Part shown: positions 18,171 through 26,057 of the stretch, piece after piece
How the letters are laid out: each line of letters opens with the position of its first letter
Numbering within the stretch: the first letter of the stretch is position 1
Translations under genes and position numbers: made by a program
Origin: a virus
Virus record (IMG/VR): IMGVR_UViG_3300034198_013009
Span: 1-26,121 of that record
Length of the DNA: 26,121 nucleotides
Reading direction: 5' to 3' (one strand)
Notes under the pieces: generated by a model
Databases searched by the model: none
Seen by the model: only the letters and a program-made list of their open reading frames with translations
What the model was told of the DNA's origin: nothing

Positions 18171-19094
18171 TTATTTTATTATCTTGTCCATACCTCTTAA
18201 ATTCATTAAGAGTCTTCCCGGATGAATGTTACTGATTCTTATTTTTGCATTTCTTAGCAATGCCGTTCTATCTTTTCTTGCTCTTGCTATAACATATTCT
18301 TGAACATTAAACTTAGAGTTTAATATCTCATACTTGATAGCAGCGTAGATATATTGTTCAAACAACTTATTTACAGTAATAAGTGAGTTATTTCCTCCTT
18401 CCATACCATCAGATATATACTCAACAATACAAGTTTGTCCTGACATACTTGAATCAAAATTAATAACTCCTGCTTTTTTATCAATTTTAAAAGTAGGATT
18501 AAAATTTGCTGTCTCTGTATTTAAACCAAATGCAGTATTAAAACCATAATCAAAATACCACATACCATCCATATACCAACCCTCTTGACCGTGGAATTGA
18601 TTGCCTTGGTTTAAGTAAATGCTTTTTTTTAACTTCATTAACCTATCGTAGTCAATATCAGAGTATTGAGGTCTAAGGATATTACCATTTTGGTCAAACA
18701 ATATATTTGCTTGTTGGTCTTGTAAATAAGCATTAGACGATATAGCTTGAATGTTTTCTGTTAATGGTCTCAACCAACCGTCTTTGTACAAAGAAATGCG
18801 AACCCAGTTCACATAGTCCGAAGGAAGAATATATCTTAAAGAATCTGCAACACTTAACTCTAACACTTTAATTTCTTTAAAAGCATCATAATTAAGCTCC
18901 TGTATAGCTCTTTTTGCGTGAAAGATTACTTTATATCGTTCTTCATTATTTACTAATGAATGGTTTCCCGAATACATCAACAGGAAATTGTTAACTACAT
19001 CATCTAAGCTGACATATTGATAAGACCCCCAATTTGCATCTTGAGGGTTATTTCCATTATTGTCATAGTATTCGTATTGAGATATATATGCCAT
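18171..19094 (-). CDS. Tail tube / tail hub protein (307 aa, T7 gp11-like position)
   Basis: A soluble 307-residue protein of a family I know from crAss-like and marine Bacteroidota podoviruses, usually labelled tail tubular or tail hub protein. Typical segments are visible: YKVIFHAKRAIQELNYDAFK (53-72) followed by EIKVLELSVADS, then LPSDYVNWVRISLYKDG (94-110) and LRPLTENIQ. Near the end is a long helical region (RARKDRTALLRNAKIR, IHPGRLLMNLRG). The second half (180-240) is beta-rich and Gly-containing. It lies directly before the nozzle gene with one base between, matching the T7 gene 11-12 pair, whose products form the tube between portal and nozzle. Position and family pattern agree; the exact ring it forms cannot be told. 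Confidence 0.7.
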   Translation of the reverse strand: MAYISQYEYYDNNGNNPQDANWGSYQYVSLDDVVNNFLLMYSGNHSLVNNEERYKVIFHAKRAIQELNYDAFKEIKVLELSVADSLRYILPSDYVNWVRISLYKDGWLRPLTENIQAISSNAYLQDQQANILFDQNGNILRPQYSDIDYDRLMKLKKSIYLNQGNQFHGQEGWYMDGMWYFDYGFNTAFGLNTETANFNPTFKIDKKAGVINFDSSMSGQTCIVEYISDGMEGGNNSLITVNKLFEQYIYAAIKYEILNSKFNVQEYVIARARKDRTALLRNAKIRISNIHPGRLLMNLRGMDKIIK

Positions 19095-19106
19095 TTCTTT
19101 TTATTT

Positions 19107-20078
19107 TTATTGTTGCATACTGAATGTAGGTTGTTCGTGTTGTTGTTGAGCAGTACCAAATGCAGATACTTCAAACTCTCTAATTTCAACTCCAAAGTAC
19201 TCTAACATTTTTGTTACTATTTTGTAACCATCTTCATTTGGTAATTCAAAGTCTTGATAATCAAGTTGTGATTGGTCAAATACAGGTTCTCCACTTGTTA
19301 ATGTTATATAGGTCCATTTTGGAGTTTTAGGGTATCTAAAATAAACTGCTTGTACTTGACCTACACTACTTATAGTATTTGGATATATTTTAATTGATTG
19401 ACCTTCAAGAGTATATGATGGATAGAAATTTGATGGCTTTGTTAACGTAGAAGCATTAAGCATTGTTATTTTGCCAACACTAACTTTATCTGCTTCTTTA
19501 AATTCAGATGATTTTAATATTGTATAACCGTAAGAACTATTATTAGTTGGATTTATATTTGATGCTAAAAGTAATTTGGTATTTGATACTATTGATGAAA
19601 TAGTAGTAGAAAGTCCAATATTTCTATCGATAACAATGTCTCCTACCGATAAGCCATCAGATAAAAAAGTAGCTGAAGAATCTAATAATTCTAAACCAAA
19701 TGACATAAGTGCTGCGCCTTCTGCAAGTTTATTAGTATAGCATATTATTTTAAGTATATAATATGCATCATTACCTACAGTAGCAAGCGTAGGTACAGAG
19801 AAAATATTATTTTGTACATTTCTATCAAAATTTCTTAAATAATCAGTAACTAAAAATGATTCTAATGTTTCCGCAATAGGTTGCTCTACATCTGCATAAT
19901 CTGTTCCTGATACACGTTGATTTTCAGCATTTATAACTTTATTATAACTACTAAAATATTCTTCATATATCTCCATTTGAGCATTAGCAGCCACTAAGTT
20001 GAAATCTGAAGGAGATATATATCCATAATTATTTTTATTTAATATGGATAATACTGTGTTTCTAACTTCGTTTATCAT
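19107..20078 (-). CDS. Head-tail connector / ring protein (323 aa)
   Basis: The N-terminus (VRNTVLSILNKNNYGYISPS, then DFNLVAANAQMEIYEEYF; residues 5-43) and the C-terminal part (VQAVYFRYPKTPKWTY; FDQSQLDYQDFELPNEDGYK; ending in a Gln/His-rich tail) follow a pattern I recall from structural proteins found just after the capsid gene in crAss-like and environmental podoviruses. A helical N-terminal part (1-45) is followed by a mixed beta region. No membrane segment or enzyme motif is present. The gene follows a terminator and a promoter-like box and is followed after 12 bases by the tube protein gene. A connector ring between portal and tail tube is the best inference. It could equally be a tube component. 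Confidence 0.65.
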   Translation of the reverse strand: MINEVRNTVLSILNKNNYGYISPSDFNLVAANAQMEIYEEYFSSYNKVINAENQRVSGTDYADVEQPIAETLESFLVTDYLRNFDRNVQNNIFSVPTLATVGNDAYYILKIICYTNKLAEGAALMSFGLELLDSSATFLSDGLSVGDIVIDRNIGLSTTISSIVSNTKLLLASNINPTNNSSYGYTILKSSEFKEADKVSVGKITMLNASTLTKPSNFYPSYTLEGQSIKIYPNTISSVGQVQAVYFRYPKTPKWTYITLTSGEPVFDQSQLDYQDFELPNEDGYKIVTKMLEYFGVEIREFEVSAFGTAQQQHEQPTFSMQQ

Positions 20079-20094
20079 TTTTTAAATCTTTTTA

Positions 20095-20102
20095 CAAATA
20101 TA
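20095..20102 (-). promoter_or_regulatory. Candidate Bacteroidota-type promoter -7 box before the connector gene
   Basis: The minus strand reads TATATTTG, an exact match to TAnnTTTG. It sits 16 bases before the ATG of the 323-residue gene and 3 bases beyond the U-tract of the terminator. Transcription started about 7 bases downstream would give a leader of roughly 10 bases. No convincing -33 TTTG is visible at the expected distance; that region is occupied by the terminator stem. Confidence 0.45.
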
Positions 20103-20105
20103 CAT

Positions 20106-20134
20106 AAAAAAAAGCACAGAAATAATTCTGTGCT
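20106..20134 (-). terminator. Intrinsic terminator after the 249-residue gene
   Basis: A perfect 9-bp inverted repeat (20113-20121 and 20126-20134; AGCACAGAA with TTCTGTGCT) encloses a 4-base loop. On the minus strand it is followed by seven further U residues (20106-20112). It lies 27 bases after the stop of the 249-residue gene. A smaller 5-bp hairpin (20146-20158, TGCTG/CAGCA) precedes it. On the + strand the hairpin is followed by only a weaker T-run, so the minus-strand direction is favoured. Confidence 0.85.
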
Positions 20135-20161
20135 AATTTTTGAACTGCTGATACAGCAACC

Positions 20162-20911
20162 TTATTTTTGCAAACTTGCTTCTAACATTTTAAGCGCATC
20201 TAAACCATCATCGCTAGTTAAGAAATATCCTGCTATATCATAAGGGTCTTCTCCAAAAGGAACTGATACCATCTTCTTTCTGTTAGTCGGTGTGTTGAAC
20301 CAAATCTCTTTATCGTTGTTTCGCAATGCTAATAACTTCTCTTCAAAGAACAAACGAACTTTAGCTTGAAACTGTAGCTCAGGGTCATTCAATGTAGCCA
20401 AGAATGATTTTGGGTCATTTTTAGCAAATACCAATATATCTCTTTTTAATTCTGATGTAGAAATAGTAGAAGGGTCTTTACCAAACATTACTCTTGTGAG
20501 TATTTCAAGTTGTTCTAATGAAAGTTTTCTTGCTTCAACTAATGCATCAATCTCAAGGTCTAAATCTTGAACCTCTCCTACTGCATCTTTCTCTTTATCT
20601 ACTTCAACGAAAACTCTTCCGTTTAAAGGATGGTAATGTAGAAATGCTTGTAATACAGGATTTTCTCTAGGAACTACTAATAGTCCATCTTCAAACATAA
20701 TTGGCTCAATGATTGCATTTCCATCTTGTTCGTCTTCAAATGGAGACTTTTGGTTTATTGCATATCTAAGAGCTCTGTTTTGATTTTTATCTTCATCAAA
20801 CCACATTAGTGGGAATCTAGGATGATTTCTTGATGCTAAACTATAGGAAAGTGGATTACCTATTGTTAATTTGTAAACTTTGTTTACTGGAATTATTTTT
20901 ACTGCTGACAT
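20162..20911 (-). CDS. Virion-region protein of unknown function (249 aa)
   Basis: I recognise the family pattern but not a function: similar proteins occur beside capsid genes in environmental phages (from memory). Visible parts are NPLSYSLASRNHPRFPLMWF (19-38), RALRYAINQKSPFEDEQDGN (46-65), a beta segment IMFEDGLLVVPRENP, then FVEVDKEKDAVGEVQDLDLE (101-120). A helical, charged middle follows (120-200), and the end is VPFGEDPYDIAGYFLTSDDG. There is no signal peptide, membrane segment or catalytic motif. The gene stands alone between two terminators: one between it and the capsid gene and one right after it. Its expression may therefore be tied to read-through from the capsid gene. Possible roles are a head decoration or head-completion protein or an assembly factor; none is shown by the sequence. 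Confidence 0.7.
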   Translation of the reverse strand: MSAVKIIPVNKVYKLTIGNPLSYSLASRNHPRFPLMWFDEDKNQNRALRYAINQKSPFEDEQDGNAIIEPIMFEDGLLVVPRENPVLQAFLHYHPLNGRVFVEVDKEKDAVGEVQDLDLEIDALVEARKLSLEQLEILTRVMFGKDPSTISTSELKRDILVFAKNDPKSFLATLNDPELQFQAKVRLFFEEKLLALRNNDKEIWFNTPTNRKKMVSVPFGEDPYDIAGYFLTSDDGLDALKMLEASLQK

Positions 20912-20942
20912 TTTATTTATGATTTAATTTGATTTAATAATT

Positions 20943-20977
20943 TTAAAAAATACAGAGCCCCACTAATGAGGCTCTGT
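20943..20977 (-). terminator. Intrinsic terminator after the major capsid gene
   Basis: An 8-bp inverted repeat (20952-20959 and 20970-20977; ACAGAGCC with GGCTCTGT) encloses a 10-base loop. On the minus strand it is followed by A and six U residues (20945-20950). It lies 15 bases after the capsid stop codon. I see no TAnnTTTG box between it and the next gene, so read-through must supply the 249-residue gene. Confidence 0.8.
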
Positions 20978-20992
20978 TATTTAAACTATATA

Positions 20993-22438
20993 CTATCCGA
21001 AACGGAATAATACGAAGTTGTTTGCACCTAAAGTACATACACATCTTTCAGACAAGAAGTTAACCTCCATTGCATCTAAATCAGATGTTTGAGCACCACC
21101 GGCAGAACCAGTAATCCACGTTTTGTAACGTCTATCCTCAGCTTCAGAAGCACGGTATCTTACGTGTAAGAATGGTCTCTTAGCGTTTTTACCCATAATT
21201 TGGTCATACACTGAAGTAGAACCTGCAGGAACTAAAAGCCCTGTAATTGTACCTGTAGCAGTAGATTTAGTTTGATTTAAACCACCTCTCATTGTTGGGT
21301 CGTTCAAATATTTCCAATCAGACTTGTAGAAATCATAACCTCTACGGAATCCTGTGAAACCTAAGTTTAACGCCATTGCAACATCATTGTCAAACAAACC
21401 AAATGAAGCACCTTGAGCAGGGGCAGTACCACCTGTTCCTGCAGTACCTAAACCATTCAATCCTGCTAACATATTGTCGATGTCAAAAGACAATCCACGA
21501 TTTACAAACAATACATTTTCTTCGATAGCACCTTGTTTATCTAAACGAGAAACAATTGTATCCCAATCAGCTAAAGTAGTTGGTGTACCACCACCCCAAA
21601 CATTTCCTCTTTTGTTTACAACATAGAAGATACCTTCAGAACCACCTTGTCCTGTACCTCCAAGGTAAGTAGATGCGCCTGAACTTGTTTCAGCAGGAAC
21701 TGCTTCAATCATTGCAGTTTCAATATAGTCTTCAAAACGTAAACGAGTTTCGTGCTCTGATTTCAAATACCACAAGTAACCTGTAGCACCGTTTTCAGTA
21801 GTAACTTCAACCCATCCGATTTGAGCCATATCAGAACCATTAACAGAATATTTATCTTTTAAGATAATAGGCTTGTTAGAGAAGATTTCGTCTTCTGCTT
21901 CTAATGAACCTGACATTCCTGAAGTTCCTTTTTTAAACTCAGAACCATAAATAAATACAGTACAAGTACTATTAAGTGCAAAAGCCTGTCCTCCTGCTTC
22001 GTAGAAAGCTACTGTAAAAGTAGTTGCAGAATCAACAGTTTTAACGATTGCTTTGTTGTAAACACCTGTAGAGTTGTTTTGAATCAATACAGTTTGATTT
22101 GGTCTAATTGCGATGTAAGCAACACCTGAATCAGCTACAGTAAACTGAGCACTAGATGCTGCTGCTGCTCCTTCCGCATTTACGCTTGTGTATTTGATAT
22201 GAAGACGACCTTGTTCTGCCCATTTGATTTGGTCAGAATTAGAAGGCATTTCAGCTCCTACCATTCTCAAGAATGATGCGATTGTACGATTTCCATAACG
22301 CTCAAATTCTTTTTCATAAGTATCAGGAAGATACTGAGTTAAGAAGTTGAAGTTAGTAATGTAATTTGTAATTGTAGCTACTTGCTCCGCTGCCGGTTGC
22401 AATTGATAAGTAGGCGAATTTAATAAAGCACTTGCCAT
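20993..22438 (-). CDS. Major capsid protein, HK97 fold (481 aa)
   Basis: The protein fits the crAss-like type of HK97-fold major capsid proteins. An N-terminal arm and helix (FNFLTQYLPDTYEKEFERYG, residues 30-49) are followed by FLRMVGAEMPSNSDQIKWAE (56-75). A beta-rich insertion (84-175) looks like the extra domain of this family. The P-domain-like core (180-310) includes LRFEDYIETAMIEAVPAETS. A Gly/Ala-rich loop lies at 324-345, and GFRRGYDFYKSDWKYLNDPT at 363-382. The C-terminus (425-481) carries HVRYRASEAEDRRYKTWITG and a beta end. It follows the scaffold candidate by 19 bases and is followed by an intrinsic terminator, fitting the most abundant late product. It uses TAG as stop. The leader is A/T-only without a Shine-Dalgarno sequence. 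Family identification is from remembered pattern and gene order. Confidence 0.85.
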   Translation of the reverse strand: MASALLNSPTYQLQPAAEQVATITNYITNFNFLTQYLPDTYEKEFERYGNRTIASFLRMVGAEMPSNSDQIKWAEQGRLHIKYTSVNAEGAAAASSAQFTVADSGVAYIAIRPNQTVLIQNNSTGVYNKAIVKTVDSATTFTVAFYEAGGQAFALNSTCTVFIYGSEFKKGTSGMSGSLEAEDEIFSNKPIILKDKYSVNGSDMAQIGWVEVTTENGATGYLWYLKSEHETRLRFEDYIETAMIEAVPAETSSGASTYLGGTGQGGSEGIFYVVNKRGNVWGGGTPTTLADWDTIVSRLDKQGAIEENVLFVNRGLSFDIDNMLAGLNGLGTAGTGGTAPAQGASFGLFDNDVAMALNLGFTGFRRGYDFYKSDWKYLNDPTMRGGLNQTKSTATGTITGLLVPAGSTSVYDQIMGKNAKRPFLHVRYRASEAEDRRYKTWITGSAGGAQTSDLDAMEVNFLSERCVCTLGANNFVLFRFG

Positions 22439-22457
22439 TTTTTTTTAATTTAAAAGT

Positions 22458-23573
22458 TTATATTCGTTTTATACTGCGGATTTTTAGACCTTTACCTGAA
22501 TCAGGATTTACCGCTTTTACCTGCATTCCATCCATCATTTTTGTAACTTGAGGAACTCTGTTTTCAGACATTTGAATATTTTTAATGCCTTTCATTGTTC
22601 CATCAATTGCATCTGCTTGTCCTTGTTCGTAAAAGAACTTTGCAAATCTTTCAGGATTCATAGCAACAGCTAATGACCTATGATAACCTGCTGCATCCTT
22701 AACTAAACCTTGCTCATCTAAAAACTTATTTATAAAGTTGTTAGGGGTAGCCTGTGCTTTTTTAAGTTCGTTAGCATCTCCGGGATTGAAAGTGATTCGC
22801 TTATCATTAACATTGAACTCAAAACCTTTGAACTCTCCGTTAAATACCTCATCAGTCTTTTGGTTAAACCAATTTCTTTTTCTTTCATTCTCCTCTTCAA
22901 TAGTCTTCGCCTGCTTGGTGTATTGCTTATAGCTTTCATAGACTTCTTTTTCCTCATCAGAAACAAATGCGGTGCTTGACTCAAGCGGCACTTTATACTT
23001 TTCTTTTTGATTATTAAAAAATTTCTTTGCTTCAGCAACAGCCTTTTTTCTTTCTAATTTTATTTTTCTAATAGTTGACTCTTCATCAATGTCTTCGTCA
23101 TATCTATACGATTCCATTAATGTGTCAATATCTTCAGCATCAAGACCTTCTTGTGTTGCTGATAGATAATTTTCAAGTAAGTCATTAGGGTCCATTGAAT
23201 CGTAATCTTTTTTAAGACTCAAAAAATCCTCAAAACCTCTACCTGTTTCTTTTTTGTATTTCATATAAGCAGCGACATCTTCAGGCAAAGCCTCAGCTTC
23301 TTGTCTTTCTGCCGTCAATTCATCTAATGAATTAATTTGCTTATTGTATCTTTTTCCAATATATGAAAGAACTTGCTCTTCGCTTAATTCTGTAGGCTCA
23401 TCAATTACAGGTGTCTCAACTACAGGTATTTCAATTGTAGGAGTTTCCACCACTGGAATATCTTGACCGGGTATTCTAACATCTTGAAATTGTTGTTCGT
23501 GCTTGTCTAGTAATTCTTGTTCTACTTGAGCTACACTTTTTTCTTCTGTTCCGTCTAATAATCTTACTTTCAT
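22458..23573 (-). CDS. Probable scaffolding protein (371 aa)
   Basis: A highly charged, mostly helical protein between portal and major capsid genes, where scaffolding proteins usually lie. The N-terminus is acidic and contains a direct repeat of IPVVETP (residues 39-45 and 49-55) in a Pro/Glu/Val/Ile-rich linker. The middle (60-250) is Glu/Lys-rich with coiled-coil character. The C-terminus is basic and short (VKAVNPDSGKGLKIRSIKRI), the pattern expected for a capsid-binding tail of a scaffold. No protease or enzyme motif is present. The gene is preceded by a TAnnTTTG box within a 48-base gap and lies 19 bases before the capsid gene. The role is inferred from composition and place; sequence similarity between scaffolds is usually too weak to confirm it. 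Confidence 0.7.
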   Translation of the reverse strand: MKVRLLDGTEEKSVAQVEQELLDKHEQQFQDVRIPGQDIPVVETPTIEIPVVETPVIDEPTELSEEQVLSYIGKRYNKQINSLDELTAERQEAEALPEDVAAYMKYKKETGRGFEDFLSLKKDYDSMDPNDLLENYLSATQEGLDAEDIDTLMESYRYDEDIDEESTIRKIKLERKKAVAEAKKFFNNQKEKYKVPLESSTAFVSDEEKEVYESYKQYTKQAKTIEEENERKRNWFNQKTDEVFNGEFKGFEFNVNDKRITFNPGDANELKKAQATPNNFINKFLDEQGLVKDAAGYHRSLAVAMNPERFAKFFYEQGQADAIDGTMKGIKNIQMSENRVPQVTKMMDGMQVKAVNPDSGKGLKIRSIKRI

Positions 23574-23595
23574 TTTGATTTGATTTAATTTTTTA

Positions 23596-23603
23596 CAAAG
23601 CTA
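23596..23603 (-). promoter_or_regulatory. Candidate Bacteroidota-type promoter -7 box before scaffold and capsid genes
   Basis: The minus strand reads TAGCTTTG, an exact TAnnTTTG match. It lies in the 48-base gap between portal and scaffold genes, 22 bases before the scaffold ATG, leaving a leader of about 15 bases. No clear -33 TTTG is seen. A promoter here would boost scaffold and capsid over portal, in line with the copy numbers needed. Confidence 0.4.
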
Positions 23604-23621
23604 TACAATTTTTTTGATATT

Positions 23622-26057
23622 TTAACGAGGCTCAAATTCTCCTAAATCAAACCCATCTAAACTGTCCTCATTTGATTCAAAATCTAATGGAGGTAAATTG
23701 TTTTTTCTTTGATTTATAAGTTTAGACTGTTGACTATTTTGAAGACTAACTCGTTTATCTTTAGCGTCTTCCTTCAGTTGGTCTCTTTTGGATATTTTGT
23801 TGACCTCCATATTATTTAGCTCTAAATTGTAATTAAACTCCTCAGCCATTAAGTGAGATTTTAATTCAGCTTCTACTTGCATAGTCTTAATATTGTACTC
23901 AGTTTCCATCTGTTTTAATTGCATTTTCATCTGCAATTGACCTTGCATATTTTGCATAGCCGACTGTGCAGCTAATTGCTGAGCTTGCATTTGTTGCTGA
24001 GAAACCATAGCTTGTTTTTGCATTTCCAACTTTTCTTCTCTATCTTGCTTCTTAACCCTTTTTTGTTTTAATAATTGATTTGCAAGTTTAAGATTTCTAA
24101 GCTCACGAATATCAATAGCATCTTCAAGATTAATATCCCCTTTAGATAATGCCATTTGTACGTTAGCCTCAAGTTGTGCTTTTTGTTCTTCATCAGGAGC
24201 AACTTCAATAAAAATACCAAAGTCATAAATGTAAAGGTCTGCAATATCTCCTAAAATAGAAACATTGTATTTACCTATCTGATTAATAAACTCATCTTTG
24301 AAGTCAGAGTATTCTAAAATATCTGCAATTCTATAAGTTAATGCTTCCGACATTGAGCGATAGATGTATAATCCACCATCAAGTATGTGTCGGGTAGCTG
24401 TATTTGAATTAAGAGCTGCTAATTTTTGTAATCCAACTAATGAATTAGGGTCAGGAGTAGAACCATCTCTTGCTTCATTTAATCCTGTTACCGTTCTAAT
24501 CATATCCATATAATGATTGTAATTGGTAATAAGCATTTGAGTTTTACCTGTTCCGTTGTTTGAGTTCAATTGAGTAATTGGAACTTTAGCATTATTAAAG
24601 TCTCCATCTTGAGTAAAACTTCTACCTACAACAGAACCTGTTTGAAAGTACAGTCTTAAAGCATCTTCAGGATTGTAAGCTGCTCCATTACCTAAATCAA
24701 CTTCGTTAAGACCATCGGCATCAATAAATACACCATCAGGAACAACACGATTTATTACTTGTTGTAATTTTAAATGAGTAAGTTGAATAAGGTCTGCAAA
24801 AGGTATCATTCTACGAACCAAAGACTCTATAGCTCCCTTATACATTCTTGGTGCACAGGCTATATAGTTTGGCAATGCGTGTTGTGATGCTGATTTTGGT
24901 CTAACCATATTCTCAGACATTTTCCACTGTAAAAGGATATTTGTTCCCATTACCATAATACCTTCATACCAAACATCAATAGTTTTTTCTATTTTCTCAA
25001 AATTACCTTCTTCCATCATTTGTGCAGGAGGATTAAAAGTATCATCCTTAGGTATTATTCGAGAACCACCATTGTCAAGAATTTTCTTCTTGTAAACTAT
25101 TTTCTTTGTGGTTTTATAGTTGAAGTACATCAAAGTACAAGTGTCTCTTGAGAATACACTATTCTCATAGAATTGAGCTACATTATAATAGTCATACCAA
25201 CCTTGACTGTATTGCGTTATTTCCTGTAAATCATCTTTGGTTAGTTTTTGGTCAATCTTCATTAATTCTGTAATTGCCATAGTTTTTATTTCTCCCCAAT
25301 AGAAACAGTCTCTAAAGTAAGGGTCTTCGGTATAACTATAAACAATATTTGCAGGGTCAACATAAGATATTTTAACTCCTGCTCCTTGAAGAAATTCGTG
25401 CTTAGCTATAGAGATACCAAGTACTGTAGCATCGTAATCAAGTCTTTTTCTAATGTCATCATAATGATTAACATCAAACATTGTATTTATAGCTTCTTCT
25501 TCTGCAATTTCAATAGCAGGTTTATAGTTTAGCTGCATATATAATGCTAACTCCTCATCAGTGTTTGGCAATTCTTCAGGGTCCATAACAAATGGGTCAA
25601 CTCCTGAAAGGTCTTTAATCTTTGTTAAGATTTCTTTACCTGCCATTTGAGATTCCATCATCTCCTGATATTTATTCCTTTTAGATTGAGACATTGCATC
25701 TTGTGCGTATGCTTTCACTTTAAACAATCTTTCAGACATTCCATTAACGACAATATCAACGAATTTTGGAATAACAGGAACCGGTGTCCAATCTAAGTTT
25801 AAATAAGACAAATCTCCATCAATAGCTAATTCATTTTTATATTTACCAACGGATTGTTCTCCTCTTGCATACAATCTCAATCTATGAAACTCTCTCCATT
25901 GACTGTAGTATCTACAATTGTTTCCATCCTTTCTGAACCATTCGTATTGAATAGCTTGACCAACTTGTAGCCCAAATTGTTGAGATGCTTTTTCCGCATC
26001 AGTAGCTAACTGACTTGGAAATGCTGATGATGTAATATCTATTGTTACGTTTTTCAT
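23622..26057 (-). CDS. Portal protein (811 aa)
   Basis: The N-terminal half follows the crAss-like portal pattern: REFHRLRLYARGEQSVGKYK, then NELAIDGDLSYLNLDWTPVP and IPKFVDIVVNGMSERLFKVK (within residues 56-120). A wing/stem core follows, including RMIPFADLIQLTHLKLQQVI and a TGLNEARDGSTPDPNSLVGL segment typical of portal helices. Residues 655-787 are a very long Gln/Met/Lys-rich coiled coil, fitting a barrel that reaches into the capsid. The end is acidic (FESNEDSLDGFDLGEFEPR), as I recall for this family. It forms the dodecameric DNA gate at the capsid vertex. The ATG overlaps the stop of the upstream frame by four bases (ATGA), which settles the start. The leader is A-rich without a Shine-Dalgarno sequence. 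Confidence 0.85.
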   Translation of the reverse strand: MKNVTIDITSSAFPSQLATDAEKASQQFGLQVGQAIQYEWFRKDGNNCRYYSQWREFHRLRLYARGEQSVGKYKNELAIDGDLSYLNLDWTPVPVIPKFVDIVVNGMSERLFKVKAYAQDAMSQSKRNKYQEMMESQMAGKEILTKIKDLSGVDPFVMDPEELPNTDEELALYMQLNYKPAIEIAEEEAINTMFDVNHYDDIRKRLDYDATVLGISIAKHEFLQGAGVKISYVDPANIVYSYTEDPYFRDCFYWGEIKTMAITELMKIDQKLTKDDLQEITQYSQGWYDYYNVAQFYENSVFSRDTCTLMYFNYKTTKKIVYKKKILDNGGSRIIPKDDTFNPPAQMMEEGNFEKIEKTIDVWYEGIMVMGTNILLQWKMSENMVRPKSASQHALPNYIACAPRMYKGAIESLVRRMIPFADLIQLTHLKLQQVINRVVPDGVFIDADGLNEVDLGNGAAYNPEDALRLYFQTGSVVGRSFTQDGDFNNAKVPITQLNSNNGTGKTQMLITNYNHYMDMIRTVTGLNEARDGSTPDPNSLVGLQKLAALNSNTATRHILDGGLYIYRSMSEALTYRIADILEYSDFKDEFINQIGKYNVSILGDIADLYIYDFGIFIEVAPDEEQKAQLEANVQMALSKGDINLEDAIDIRELRNLKLANQLLKQKRVKKQDREEKLEMQKQAMVSQQQMQAQQLAAQSAMQNMQGQLQMKMQLKQMETEYNIKTMQVEAELKSHLMAEEFNYNLELNNMEVNKISKRDQLKEDAKDKRVSLQNSQQSKLINQRKNNLPPLDFESNEDSLDGFDLGEFEPR

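Noticed and set aside
20146-20158. Small hairpin TGCTG/CAGCA as a separate terminator or regulatory site
   Set aside because: Only five base pairs and no U-tract; it may merely flank the strong terminator just downstream.
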